Positions 41,401 through 52,153 of a DNA stretch of 64,000 nucleotides are shown here, one piece after another (the stretch's first letter is position 1; each line of letters opens with the position of its first letter). The stretch lies in the NCBI GenBank assembly GCA_024509875.1, contig JAMPIV010003466.1:1-64000 (forward strand), written 5' to 3'. The translations under genes and the position numbers were made by a program. Source of the stretch: Oreohelix idahoensis (taxonomy: Eukaryota; Mollusca; Gastropoda; Stylommatophora; Oreohelicidae). The notes under the pieces are model-generated. The model searched no databases and had not been told where the DNA came from. It saw nothing but the letters and a program-made list of their open reading frames with translations.

Positions 41401-43428
41401 AGGGTTTTACCTGCAGTCCTCTTTGCCTATAGAGAGGTTCCCAACGAGCATACAGGGTTTTCTCCTTTCGAACTTGTCTTTGGCGCGCAACCGCGCGGGC
41501 CAATGTCCTTGTTACACGATTTGATAACTTCCGATAATATTGACGATGATACACAATCGTCATATGAATATGTTATAGCTCTTAGAGAAAAGATTATCGA
41601 ATCGTGCAGGTTAGCAACTTCATCTTCCGAATTTGCGAAAGAAAAAGCTAGGCGATTTGCTAATAAGAAAAGACGCCTACGTCAACTTTGTCCTGGAGAC
41701 AAAGCATATGTCTTACTGCCCTCAAGAGAGAATAGACTTCTCATTTCTTGGAAGGGTCCATACACTATAGTCTCGAAAATTTCTGATGTCGACTATATTG
41801 TCGATGTGGATGGAAGGCATAAAACCTTCCATATAAATATGCTAACAGAGTTTATTGAACGTCCAGACTATTTACAGCCTATTTTCCAGGCGACGGACGA
41901 CTCTCCAGTTCAACATGGTCACATCTCATCCCTGTCCGTTATACAGGATGAGGAAACTATTTTTTCTGACGTGAACTTACCTCTTCCTACGATTCCACTT
42001 ACTTCAACGGAATCGTGGAGAGACGTTACAGTCTCTTCCAACTTGTCTTTTGAGGAACAGCGTCAAGTATCCTCTACGTTACAATCATATCAGGATGTCC
42101 TTACCGACATTCCTGGACACACAGATGTCATAGAACATGACATCATACTTACTGATCGTAATCCGATCAGAGTAAGACCATACCCAATACCTATTCATTT
42201 TCAAGCACAAGTCGAGAAAGAATTGGATGAAATGATTCAACTACAAATAATTGAACCATCCACTTCAGCTTATTCTTCGTCGATAGTTATTGTTCGAAAG
42301 AAAGACAATAACATACGTCTTTGCGTTGATTATCGCAAATTAAATCAAGTTACGAAGTTCGATGCTGAACCTATGCCGTTATTAGATGATCTACTTATTA
42401 GACTTTCTAAAGCTAAATTCTTTACTAAACTAGACTTGTCGAAAGGTTATTGGCAAGTCCCACTGACGGAACACGCCAAACCTCTCACTGCTTTTTCGAC
42501 ACCTAGGGGTCTGTTTCAATGGAATTTTATGCCTTTCGGGCTTATGAACGCCCCAGCGACTTTCGTGCGCATGATGCGACGAATTCTATCAGATCGTGCA
42601 GATGTCATTGCATATTTAGACGACATCTGTCTTTTCAGCGATACTTGGGAAGAACACTATGTGGGTCTAAAGGAATTGCTATCTACTCTACGTGAGCATA
42701 GTTTGACTGCTAAACCCTCTAAAGCTTTTGTTGGGTTTAGTGAAATTTCCTTCCTAGGTCATCGAGTTGGTCATGGTCTGTTGAAGACAGAGGACCAAAA
42801 CATTTCAAAGATATTAAATATCTCGGTTCCGAAGACAAAAAAGCAAGTGCGTAGTCTCTTGGGATTGATACAATTCTATGGAAGATTCATTGAGAATCTG
42901 TCCTCCATTATGGCACCACTTTCAACGTTATTGAAAAAAGGTTCTCCTAATATGGTGCGTTGGTCCCAAGAATGCCAATCTTCATTGGATCAGGTTAAGA
43001 ATTTGTTCTCATCTCATCCTATCTTAAGACTACCGACGATTGATAAGACTTTTGTCCTTCGTAGTGATGCCTCTTCCACTGGCATTGGAGCGGCACTAAT
43101 GCAGGAATATTCAGGAACTCTGCATCCTGTAATGTATATTTCTAGGAAGCTGAATGCGGCAGAAAGGAATTACTCGGTTTTGGACCGTGAATTGTTGGCT
43201 ATGGTTTGGTCCATTCTTAAGCTACAAAGGTTCCTTCTGGGCGCGCATTTCTTTATGGAAACCGACCAAAAAGCTCTTACGGCTATGCAAAGTAAGGATT
43301 TGAAGAGCTCGAGATCTACTCGTTATGCTATTGCTCTTCAGCCTTTCCATTTCACGGTGCGAGCTATCCGTGGTTCGGATAATGTGATGGCGGACATATT
43401 GTCTAGATGCCCACATGATTCCAGTTAA
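38416..43428 (+). CDS. gag-pol: E2 gag-pol polyprotein (Gag-PR-INT-RT-RNaseH), intact
   Basis: 1670 codons, no stop. Residues 1-178: charged coiled coil with five exact copies of a 9-residue unit (EAEQKRLDK, 38656-38790). About 197-390: capsid with SCAN-like C-terminal part. 394-518: Arg/Gly/Asn-rich tail with three NNYRGND units, in place of a CCHC knuckle. About 558: CPQC...CGH. Protease FDSGC near 610. Integrase H-x6-H...C-x2-C (804-843) with D, D, E near 877, 937, 973, then WKGPYTIV near 1109. RT from about 1279, LDLSKGYW near 1339, YLDD near 1399. RNase H SDAS near 1550, E near 1590, D near 1615 and 1654. Start shared with E1. All catalytic residues are present. Outside the N-terminus it is almost identical to E1. 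Confidence 0.96.
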   Translation: MSTLDYFITQGRALDKTGQQLEQWVVAQYDKALAAEEKKAQAEEKRLEREAAAEQKRLDREADMAAEQKKLQMQVEERRFEAEQKRLDKEAEQKRLDKEAEQKRLDKEAEQKRLDKEAEQKRLDKEAAAEERKAQAAAEERKAQAEAEIRKMEHEERKQKMELDEKLATLELEKLKLASTGAQQTTSSTTREFVSRIKLPHFNPLKDDVADYLDRFQFLCDTHNIKKEKYVEQLMPFFTGDTVTTLMTIDEHERTNYDVVRAALLKKYQLKQEDYRLRFRTMLPENGVDFSDFVTKIRRTFTRWVELSQIEKTYEGLMDLLLRDKVLSSVNDSFLAFLHERKPKNLKEMEEYCCQYATAHPHATVSNSKVKEGLPAASATPYGPNFKKKFQGAQQNWNRGSNQNYTQKRSNPTHDGSSSMQWRQDGSSRNFSGNNLRHFRKGYPNNNYSNFRGNHSRRQDYDDGEFRNRDSNRNDDYNRQYDNNYRGNDSRNNYRGNDSQNNYRGNDNRGRPRFNKKRPYQQANSAQQEFDGACNTVNDSGNSRAITGCAFDFGRATECPQCLTLFDSSTVSTLSCGHPLPALPATVAHDGRGSLILDKGLINDRLVSVLFDSGCTTVGVKESLIDPCCATGKTIKCVTFGGTMESYPTAIIRIDTPFFTGDVHACLLPNPIADLIIGRIHGVKECTPQQISSWEEKNIQTVNAVVTRAQALNPPTSSDNSNEVDSQDEHLVISHDSFVKRQEEDPSLKKYFLLAKKGDPNQNTNHKSYITMKNGILVRMVQHSDKSMHSQILVPKCMRALILRHAHDSQCAGHMGFSRTKTRVLASFFWPFVNKDIRIYCRSCKICQEVKSRGPRHAAPIQAADIPIRPFQKMAIDIIGPFKIKSARGHQFILTCVDMCTRWPEAIPLKSISTVDIADALWLVFSRLGFPGEILSDHGTQLISDVMSQVMATLDIKRSLSSIYHPMSNGLVERLNRTLKNLLGKITEDHPEDWDRVLPAVLFAYREVPNEHTGFSPFELVFGAQPRGPMSLLHDLITSDNIDDDTQSSYEYVIALREKIIESCRLATSSSEFAKEKARRFANKKRRLRQLCPGDKAYVLLPSRENRLLISWKGPYTIVSKISDVDYIVDVDGRHKTFHINMLTEFIERPDYLQPIFQATDDSPVQHGHISSLSVIQDEETIFSDVNLPLPTIPLTSTESWRDVTVSSNLSFEEQRQVSSTLQSYQDVLTDIPGHTDVIEHDIILTDRNPIRVRPYPIPIHFQAQVEKELDEMIQLQIIEPSTSAYSSSIVIVRKKDNNIRLCVDYRKLNQVTKFDAEPMPLLDDLLIRLSKAKFFTKLDLSKGYWQVPLTEHAKPLTAFSTPRGLFQWNFMPFGLMNAPATFVRMMRRILSDRADVIAYLDDICLFSDTWEEHYVGLKELLSTLREHSLTAKPSKAFVGFSEISFLGHRVGHGLLKTEDQNISKILNISVPKTKKQVRSLLGLIQFYGRFIENLSSIMAPLSTLLKKGSPNMVRWSQECQSSLDQVKNLFSSHPILRLPTIDKTFVLRSDASSTGIGAALMQEYSGTLHPVMYISRKLNAAERNYSVLDRELLAMVWSILKLQRFLLGAHFFMETDQKALTAMQSKDLKSSRSTRYAIALQPFHFTVRAIRGSDNVMADILSRCPHDSS
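38656..38790 (+). repeat. Five 27-bp repeats in E2 coiled coil
   Basis: Five in-frame exact repeats of a 27-bp unit starting GAAGCTGAACAAAAGAG. Absent from E1, which has a different coiled-coil sequence here. Confidence 0.95.
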
Positions 43429-43862
43429 ATCTTGTGTCCTAGTTTTTCCTGATATATTTTCAGACTTAGGTCTGTCCTTAATATCATAATATGTTGTAAT
43501 ACAAATGTATTTGGATGATGTTTAGATAATTTAACAAATTTCATTTTGTCCATCCATCAGTGATATGTTGCTAAAATAGCATTGACATTTGTATATTGCT
43601 ATGATTATATTATTTAGTAATGTTTGATATATGATTGGTATTGCCAGCAACTTAGGTTTCTTGAATGGTATCCCTTAGTTTGTTTGGCTTAAAGGAAATA
43701 TTTTCTCCTATGTTGGGAGATGATTTGTACCCTCTTCTATTGTACCTGATATTAGGTTCATTGTTTGCATGAGCACAGAAGTGATACTGGTGCTATCTTG
43801 CTCATGAACATATTAAAAAAAAAAAAAATTGCATTTTTTTTTTTACAGGGGGGTGGTAGTAA
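43429..43862 (+). other. E2 3' untranslated region and polypurine tract
   Basis: As in E1, ending in the GGGGGGTGGTAGTAA purine-rich tract directly before the LTR. Confidence 0.75.
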
Positions 43863-45009
43863 TGTTGCTGTCATTTTCGACGGAGTCATCTGTCAAGTTA
43901 TTTGCTTATGTTTGTATCATAAGTATAATTGTGTCTTTTCCTGCGATGTCAGGTTGATTAGGGGTTGTCTTCCCTTGTTTATTCATTCATTGTGTTTGAC
44001 CTTTAGGGTCAGAGGTTGACAGTTCGGCGTAGGCCTATGGGAAGGTTTTTTAAGCGGGAGTGAGATATACTTCCGGGAAGCCGGGAGGTCCTGTTTTTCT
44101 GAAGGGACCAAGAGTCCATTGTTTTTCGGGGAGAATCTTCGAAGTAACTGCTATGGCAGTTTTCCCCAGTGAATCTCTGTGCGTCGGGATGACGACAGAA
44201 TTCCTTGTTTAGTTCTGAGGATTCATTTTCCAGGTAATACCGACCTTTATGCATTATTACGCTTTTCGGTGGCAGAACATGTAAAGGATTACCTAGGGTG
44301 AACAGCAGTTCACGGATCCGCCATTTCAGAACTTATATATTTGTGCTCGAGGTAGCCATCCAAGACTGTTAGTCTTATATTGTCCAGAAATCCAGTGACG
44401 AAGATATATTGTGGGAGCCGCAGATTGGCGGAACTTCTATCTACAATAAGTATTACAGCAGGGTTGATGATAACCTATTTAACAGAAGTACACGGCCGAC
44501 GTCAGAACGAGGCCTGTGCTTCCGGCTATTATACTACAGCCTGATATGTGCAATTGGCGGGGAGTGCCAAGTTGCATCTGTGTGTCAAAGTAACTAAGGC
44601 ATCTGACGCGTTTAGTCAGAGACGCCAAGGGCGACGCTACGAACTGTCATTACTGAAGAACTTTGCTATTGACCATGCACGTCTATTCTGATGTTTACCT
44701 TTTTGAATGCCAAATGTATACCTATCGATGTCAGGTCAGCATGACCTTGTTACACTGACTGTTCCTGTTGATATTATGTGTGTTCCCGTCAATAAATGTC
44801 TTGAAACATGCCTGCAGGGTCAAAGCATCCTTGATTACTGCATGTGAGAGTATGGGTTGCAGGATCTACATCTATACGAGCCTAAACACATTCGCGCCTT
44901 CATTCGCACCCACACTCAATTCATCATACGCTCGCACTACACATCTAACAACATGTATACTGTCTTGGGCCAGTGATCACATCAACAAGAAAAAAAAAAG
45001 ACAGTTACA
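43863..45009 (+). repeat. 3' LTR of E2
   Basis: 1147 bp, followed by GACGC. Scattered substitutions against 35709-36855. Confidence 0.95.
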
Positions 45010-46009
45010 GACGCCCAAAACCCTTAGCAAAAGAGAGCCAAACAAGAGTCTAAAAGAAGAGTCAAAGAAGAGTAAAAGCCAGGAGCCAAAGCCAGGTCAT
45101 TCTGGATAGTCCAAGAGCCTTAGGTTCCTAGCAGATTTGCTGACCGCCACTTTATATTGGCAAGAGAATAATGGCTAACCTGACCCCTAGCCCTATGACA
45201 ACATATACTTCAGGTTGGTAAAAGGTCTCGACTTAGACTTACGCATAGTAGACAGGATGAAATAGATATACATAAGCTCATCAAAATGCCCTAATGGATT
45301 TTATGAGATGATTTCGTATGAGGAAACGAATGTTACTGAATTGAGAATAGGATCATCTTGTAATCTACCACCATACATCTGAAAGAAGCTATAATAAACT
45401 TTTCATATACAACGTCGGACTTTGCTTAAACTGCTGTTGGAAATTGTTGAGTTTGACTTGTACATTGTTTAGGAACTCTATAAGGAAAAAAATGGACCGT
45501 ACTGCCTTTTATATTACATTGTGATTACTTCCAACTATCAAAATCTGAATACGAACCTGGATCCCGTACCCTTTGATCAAGTTAAACAATACCTCTGGAG
45601 GATCATCCAGTTAACTCAAACTTGACACAGCAACCTATAAATATATTGATACCGCCAACTTAAATATATTTATGCTGTGAACTCGAACTTGTCAATTATA
45701 GGTTATGTAACTAAAAAGATAGAATACCGTCGGAATGCTTCCTTTGCTGTCCTTTAATTCCTTCAACGGAGAATAGCTCCTTAATTAACTGGTCACAATT
45801 AATACATTGGCACAGTACCTGCTTCTTAGTTGGTGTGCCAATGTAACACGCATTCTCGCTATAACATATATACCTATCGAGCTATTCTGACCTGCTTTAA
45901 TAATTTTCCGACGGATTATTCATTTATATAGAAGAATGTTAAATTAAATGAAATAGAACCCCAAACCAGTTTTACCCCTAAAATACTACCTATGTGAAAT
46001 ACGGGCACA
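45010..46009 (+). repeat. 5' LTR of E4, right piece
   Basis: Matches 53517-54516; the first five bases are the duplicated E2 target. Ends GGGCACA. No gene inside. Confidence 0.93.
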
Positions 46010-46050
46010 TAGTGTAATTTATTATGGTGCCTTAGGACCAGGATTTTGAA
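46010..46050 (+). other. E4 short leader
   Basis: Only 41 bp to the first gag ATG, containing TGGTGCCTTAGGACC, a possible tRNA primer site starting with TGG. The priming tRNA is not identified. Confidence 0.4.
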
Positions 46051-47319
46051 TTGGAAGAAAAGGCAAGAAAAGAAACAACAACAAGAATCATTTTTTCTCA
46101 CATAAATCAGAACATGGAGAATTATGCAGATGAAATACTGAGACAACAAAATCAACAGGCTATGCAAATGCAACAAGCACAAATGGCTCCACAACAAGTA
46201 CCGCTTCCGCCAGAGCAAGGAGATATAAATTTGATGGTGTTACAAAACATGACTGACACGTTACAACATGTAGATCAACATGCTAAATTTAGAACCATTA
46301 AAAACTTCATAACTCCATTTAGTGGTGACCCCATGAAATTTAGACAATGGATGGTGGATATGGATAAGTTTGCTTACCTTATTGACGCCACAACAGATTT
46401 GGAAAAAAAGAAAATAGTGTTTTTATCATCGGAAGGATTGATAACTGATTTTGTGAGAAGAAGAGCGAAGGCCTACCCAAGTGAAACCTTTGAGGAATTG
46501 AAAAGAGTGCTAGTGTCACGATATTCTAACATAACGGACGCCGAGCACGCTTGGACACTTTTGAGAATGATAAGGCAAGAGAAAATGGAATCGGTGCAGA
46601 TGTATGGCGACCGACTCTTAAACTTAGCTGAAGATGCTTTCGTGGGAGGTAGCATACCAACAACCGAGCTCGAGAAACACTTAGTGGGAATTTTTGTCGA
46701 TGGCCTCTATTCAGATTCTCTGAAAATGCACATGTTAAGAAAAGATCCTCAGTCAATTACACTGGCCATCCAGATAGCAGTTAATGAGGAAAATGTCAAA
46801 AAAAGATTTCAGCAGAGGATTGGAAGATTGCCATTGCTAAACCATGAATGCCAGCATCCTCAACCTGAACCATTCTACCAACATACGCAAAATGAACCGA
46901 TATTTCAGCATCAACAATATGAACCATCGCCTCATCAACCTATGGAAGTAGACCATGCTAGACCTCGTTGGAATCGAAATCAAGAATATCACAGAAGATC
47001 AAATAACACACACAGAGAACTAAGACACTCCTTACCACAACCAAATGAAAGAGAGCATAAGATACACCATATAGAACCCTTGATGCAACCACCAACCTGC
47101 TACAACTGTGGATCCGTGGGTCATGGTTCAATGACATGTAGAAAACCCCAGTACCAATCTATGAGTTCGAGAAACCACTACCTACCCCAATACAATTACA
47201 ACGGTGAATATCAACGCCAAGTCCACTATCCAGAAAACTACCCAAGAAGACCCCAACAAAATAGAAACAACTTTTCCCAAGCAACAAGAAGGTCGGGAAA
47301 CGGGACGGCTCCACATTAG
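46051..47319 (+). CDS. gag: E4 Gag
   Basis: 422 codons. A Gln-rich N-terminus is followed by a capsid-type retrotransposon Gag domain (about residues 85-265, with FITPFSGDPMKFRQWMVDMD) and a His/Gln/Pro-rich linker. One CCHC zinc knuckle, CYNCGSVGHGSMTC (about 350-363), shows a nucleic-acid-binding nucleocapsid, in contrast to E1-E3. The basic tail ends just after the -1 slippery site. Two starts are possible: the first ATG (46051) or Met22 (46114, MENYADEIL), which gives a more typical Gag N-terminus. It forms the particle core in the cytoplasm. No stop interrupts it. Confidence 0.9.
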   Translation: MEEKARKETTTRIIFSHINQNMENYADEILRQQNQQAMQMQQAQMAPQQVPLPPEQGDINLMVLQNMTDTLQHVDQHAKFRTIKNFITPFSGDPMKFRQWMVDMDKFAYLIDATTDLEKKKIVFLSSEGLITDFVRRRAKAYPSETFEELKRVLVSRYSNITDAEHAWTLLRMIRQEKMESVQMYGDRLLNLAEDAFVGGSIPTTELEKHLVGIFVDGLYSDSLKMHMLRKDPQSITLAIQIAVNEENVKKRFQQRIGRLPLLNHECQHPQPEPFYQHTQNEPIFQHQQYEPSPHQPMEVDHARPRWNRNQEYHRRSNNTHRELRHSLPQPNEREHKIHHIEPLMQPPTCYNCGSVGHGSMTCRKPQYQSMSSRNHYLPQYNYNGEYQRQVHYPENYPRRPQQNRNNFSQATRRSGNGTAPH

Positions 47320-47345
47320 CAGAGATCGGATGTGACGGCCGAAAA
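47295..47345 (+). promoter_or_regulatory. -1 ribosomal frameshift signal, gag/pol of E4
   Basis: GGGAAAC at 47295-47301 is in the gag reading phase G-GGA-AAC, the X-XXY-YYZ form of a -1 slippery heptamer. The -1 frame is open from 47301 into pol, while gag stops at 47317-47319. After a 5-nt spacer, GGC..CACA (47307-47315) can pair with TGTG..GCC (about 47331-47340) around a 15-nt loop. The stem is modest; folding and frameshifting are untested. Confidence 0.75.
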
Positions 47346-50300
47346 AAGAGATCTCTAAATGAAAAAATGAAAGACAGAAACGAACAAGCAAATCTCAACA
47401 TTTGTCCAGACCCCAGTTCATGTATAATAGAAATAGGAAAACAACAATTTAGAGCGTTAATAGACACAGGAGCAACTGTAAGTCTTATCCGGGAGAAGCT
47501 GTATTATCAAATTCAACACATGGCAAATTTTTCCAGAAGAACAGTACAAATGAAATCAGTAACAGGTCAAGCACTAAAAGCAGTGGGAACTGCTTATTTG
47601 ACATTTAAAATGGGAAGAGAAATTCTACGCCATAACTTCATTATAACGAGAGGATTATCAAGAAACTTCATAATAGGAAGAGACTTCCTCATCAAAAATA
47701 ATGTGAGGATATACTTTGATTTAAAACAACTAAAAGTGAACAATACATATGTACCATTTCAGGACGATATCCATATCGCGACCCTGGTTCGAACTGCGGC
47801 ACCGGTTACTCTGAAACCGAATTCAGTAACTCTAACCAGAGCTAAAATAAAAAGATCTCCATACTTTGACATAGGACAGGCTGTATACATATCACAAATT
47901 GAAAATGAAAGAAATAGAGGAGATTCACACATAGAAGTACAAGATGGCATCGTGGAAATAAATATACGAAGAGATTTTCCAATAATGGTACTAAATACGT
48001 CAGGTACAACCACCACTATTCCCAGAGGTACAGTAATAGCAAAGATCCAGACGGAAAGGGAAGATGTATTGACCAAACTATTCAAGGCCAAGAGCGTCTA
48101 TCCAAAATCCCAGATAAACAAATTAAGATCTTCATCCCATCCCCATCCTTACAAAACTCTAGATCCTATAGAGTCAACAAGAAGAAACATTCCAAATACA
48201 AGAGAGTCGAAAGAAAAAATGTCTCTGGACCGAAGGAGCACAAATAACAGAAAGAAATATGTAAAACCTGACTCGCTATTCGCTGACGATTTGGATAGAG
48301 AAATCATACAAGGAAGGTATGAAAGAAAAAATAAGTACCATACTTCATGGAACAGAGAGAATATTGTGGGAACAGTTACATCTTATGCATACCCAAGAAA
48401 CCGGACATATTCAAGGAATCGCCAGTTCTATGATAAATTGCCAAGAGACTCGAAGAGTAGGTACACCGACGAACAGACACAAAAAAGAGAATACCGCTTT
48501 TGTCCACCAGAAAGGATAATGACGAAAAAATTTCATTCAGATAGAACGAAAGAATTGCTAGCAACATTACAGACAACAGATGAACTAAAACCCAGACTTG
48601 AAAAATTCATAACGAAACATCAAGATGTATTTGCGTTATCTGACATAGAGTTAGAAAGGACTACGACCGTTACCATGGAAATAGAAACTACAACTGAAGA
48701 ACCCATAACCCTCAAACCGTACCACACCCCACTAAAGAATCGAGGGATAGTGGAGAAAGCCATTGGCGACATGCTAGCAGCTGGGATAATTGAACGATCC
48801 AGATCATCATGGTCTTCACCCATTGTGATAGTAACAAAGAAAGACGGTAGCTCTCGCTTTTGCTGTGACTACAGAGCGTTAAATAAAATCACCAAAACGA
48901 TATCCTACCCTCTACCTAGAATTGATGATATTTTGGCCACCTTGGGTAACTCAGACTGGTATACCTCACTAGATGCACGCTCCGGATTCTGGACAATACC
49001 ATTGTCTGAAGATGCAAAGAAGAAATCTACTTTCTGTACACACATGGGATCATATAGTTGGAATGTATTACCTTTTGGACTGAAAAATAGCCCGGCTACT
49101 TACGTAAGTTTAATGGATGAAGTGTTGCAAGGACTGAACTCATTTGCATCAGCATATATAGATGATGTCTTGATCCACACAAAGGGGACAATGGAAGAAC
49201 ACCTGAAACATGTCGAGACTGTTTTCGACAGAATGAGATTGCACAAAGTAAAGTTGAAACTCAGCAAATGCCGTTTCCTACAGAAGGAAATAAAATATTT
49301 GGGCTTTATTGTCAACTCCAACGGAATCAGACCGGACAGTGAAAAGATTGAAGCTATCCAAAAGATCCCTCCACCTACCACAGTACGTCAATTAAGAGGA
49401 TTCTTTGGGTGTTGTGCGTATTATCGAAAGCACATTATCAATTTTTCTAAAGTGGCTGAACCATTACTGAAACTAACCAGGAAGTATGCCAAATTCCGCT
49501 GGACTGAAGATTGCCAAAAAGCATTTGAGTACCTGAAGACAGCCTTAACCACCGTACCTTTTCTAGCCCATCCAGACTTGAACAAGCCCATGATTATATA
49601 CACGGACGCATCAAACACAGCAGTAGGCGCGTGCCTTGTACAAGACAGATCACCAGACGAACCGCAAGTGATAAAAAATGTTCCAAACGAAAAACCGATA
49701 GCCTTCCTTTCCCACACATTAAGCCGAACACAGAGGAGATGGACTACGACAGAGAAGGAAGCCTATGCAATCCATTACGCCCTCCAGAAATTCGATTTTT
49801 ATATCCGTGGAACCCAGGTTATCATCAGAACAGATCACCAACCACTTGTAAGCTGGCTAACTAAGACTGCAGAGCAACCCAAGAAACTCCAGACCTGGGC
49901 GATAAATCTCCAAAGTTACAATACAACCATTGAGTATATTCCTGGAAAATTGAATACGTGTGCTGATCTTTTGTCCCGAATTCCATATTCTGACACCAAT
50001 GAACCAGACTCCCCACTCCTTGAATCTACATCGGACATCGACGATAACACAAAGGAAATTCATGCCATAGACTCTAAAAACTCAAGACAAAACGATGAAG
50101 AGGTGACAACACAAGAACCTGAACTACAACATGGAACCACATTTGATTTACCATCAGACAACCAAGGAACAGAAACGTTTGAACAGAATATCGACTTTAA
50201 GAAAGAACAATTGAAAGATGAAACATTAGTTAAGATCATTACACAGGTTCGTACAAATCCAAAAGAGAAGAAAGACTACATCATCCTTTCGGAAGATAAT

Positions 50301-51836
50301 ATCTTGTATCATATTGGCTCTAGAGACAATGGTACTCTACAAAAATGTATACCCAAATCGCTAGTTCCAAAAGTATTACAACAGTTTCATGACGAAAACG
50401 GGCATTTTGGAAGAGACAAGACTCTAGATGTGATCCTAAAACGTTATTACTGGCCCACGATGATTAAAGATATCATAGAGTATGTTGGGACATGTAGGGT
50501 TTGCAAGCTAAGAAATATGAGAACTATTCGAGCCCCTATCCAAGAAATGTCTTATCCGCACTACCCAATGGAAGTTATTAGCTTGGATTTATCTGGACCT
50601 TACCCCACAACTTTAGGAGGACACAGATACATTTTACACATCGTAGACCAATACACGGTATGGCCAGAATGTTTCCCCTTAGAAAATGCCACATCAACCC
50701 TCATCACTGATGTTTTCCTACAACAATTTTTACCACGAAATGGATGTCCCAAGCGTGTAATCACTGATAACGGGAAACAATTCGTAGGAGAGCCCTTTGC
50801 TTCAACTCTCAAAAGGTTAAATATCAAACATACTACGACTGCATACTACCATCCGCAGTCAAATGGGAGAAATGAGCGAATGCATGCCACCATGCACGAT
50901 ATAATAGCCAAGTTTATTGCCGGACAGGGTCAATACTGGGACCTATATATCAATCAAGCTTTAGAAGCAATTCGAATTAATATCAATGATACTACTGGAT
51001 TTTCACCGTTCTACCTGCTTTACGGAAGAGAACCAACTTTTCCACTAGATAATCTTTTGGCGCCACAGAGAAAATATTTTGGCGAATGTCCTATCCAAAT
51101 TACGCTCTAACAGAAGCATAGAGCTCATGTAATAGCCCATCGGAAAGTAAGAAAAGCCTTCGAAAAAAATGCACGAATTAAGAACAAAACAGCAAAACTC
51201 CAAGAGTTTAAGCCTGGAGATTTGGTTTATTTTCGGAAACATGTGCGAACGAACAAATTTGATAACCATTGGATTCCTGGTTTTAAAGTGTTGGAACGAA
51301 AATCGACAACCAATTACATCCTGTGGAATGAAGAAAGAGATACCACAACGAAAGCTCATGTGTCCCAGATGCGTCTTGACGACCACAGACCACTCACTGT
51401 CACGAAAAAACAAGCTGATAGACCCACGAGATTGTCTACCCTAGCGCAACCTCCCTCATCTTCCACTGATGATGAATTACCCAAATCAGATTCCTCCTCC
51501 CATGACTCCGATATCCCTTCACAAAATTTGGATACGTTCGTCAAACGTATTAGAGATAACAGAGATTCATCTTCTAGTGAAAACAATATCCCTCTGCAGG
51601 AGCTAAGACAACGCCTTATTCAACGTCAAGAGAGAGGTCATGCGTCTTCCTGTAAAGAGAATATACCTTTGCGAGAATTACGACAACGTCCTATAAACAG
51701 AAAGAGAGTTTTCCAGACGTTACAAAATTTCGCAATCCTGAACCTACCGATCGACATGATTATCAATCATCTCAAATGGCTCCATTGTATGATGAAGAAA
51801 CACCAGATGGTCTTCACCCAGACACAGATTCGATGA
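47301..51836 (+). pseudogene. pol: E4 Pol (PR-RT-RNaseH-INT), one in-frame stop
   Basis: Made as a Gag-Pol fusion after the frameshift; the first ATG of the frame (47367) is probably not a start. Domains in order: protease LIDTGATVSL (47457), RT with SSPIVIVTKKDG (48813) and SLDARSGFWTI (48966), catalytic YIDD (about 49156), RNase H YTDASNTA (about 49600), integrase zinc region H...CRVCK (50390-50510) and catalytic D, D, E in ISLDLSGPY, ITDNGKQF and NGRNERMH (about 50587, 50770, 50882). TAA at 51108-51110 cuts off the integrase end; the same frame continues 242 codons to 51836 with GDLVYFRKHV and a Ser/Arg-rich tail. Replication enzymes; this copy is probably inactive for integration unless the stop is read through. 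Confidence 0.92.
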
Positions 51837-52153
51837 CCAGTGCATCTAACTCTACTTTGTGCGGTATGGACGAATCAAGAAGGACACCTGATAAACGGAA
51901 ATACGAGCCTTCCTCTTCAGATTCCACCCCTCTAGCCAAACTACCGAGATTGCCGCAAGAGCACATTTTTATTAAACCTACGAAGCAAAGACGTCGTACA
52001 AATCCCCAACGCTTCTCACACGATGTCGACATGGTTAACGACGATACTTCACTCCCTACCCCTACGGTTAATAATTTACCAAATGTTTCACCTCGCATGG
52101 ATAAATGCATGCTTTTGTCCCAAATGATGTCGTTATTAGCTAACAAGCTGTGA
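51700..52153 (+). other. E4 C-terminal tail in a second frame
   Basis: A 126-codon frame (51776-52153) overlaps the end of pol in another phase. Its reading extends upstream without a stop to about 51700 with similar Ser/Pro/Asp-rich composition, so the likely history is a single indel near 51700-51730 in a long pol tail. A small extra overlapping gene cannot be excluded. No domain recognised. Confidence 0.5.

Larger units (their letters stand above)
35709..45009 (+). mobile_element. E2: Gmr1-like Ty3/Gypsy element, copy 2, uninterrupted
   Basis: 9.30-kb sister of E1 with 1147-bp LTRs (35709-36855 and 43863-45009) and a perfect 5-bp target duplication GACGC (35704-35708 and 45010-45014). It sits in the 5' LTR of E4; the intact 3' LTR of E4 (junction at about 53517-53521) shows the site without the insertion. 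The polyprotein frame is fully open, so this is the best candidate for an autonomous copy and a possible RT source. LTRs differ at about seven positions by eye. Confidence 0.95.

Noticed and set aside
47367..47369. ATG at 47367 as the true start of E4 pol
   Set aside because: The frame is open upstream to the GGGAAAC heptamer inside gag, so frameshift expression fits better.
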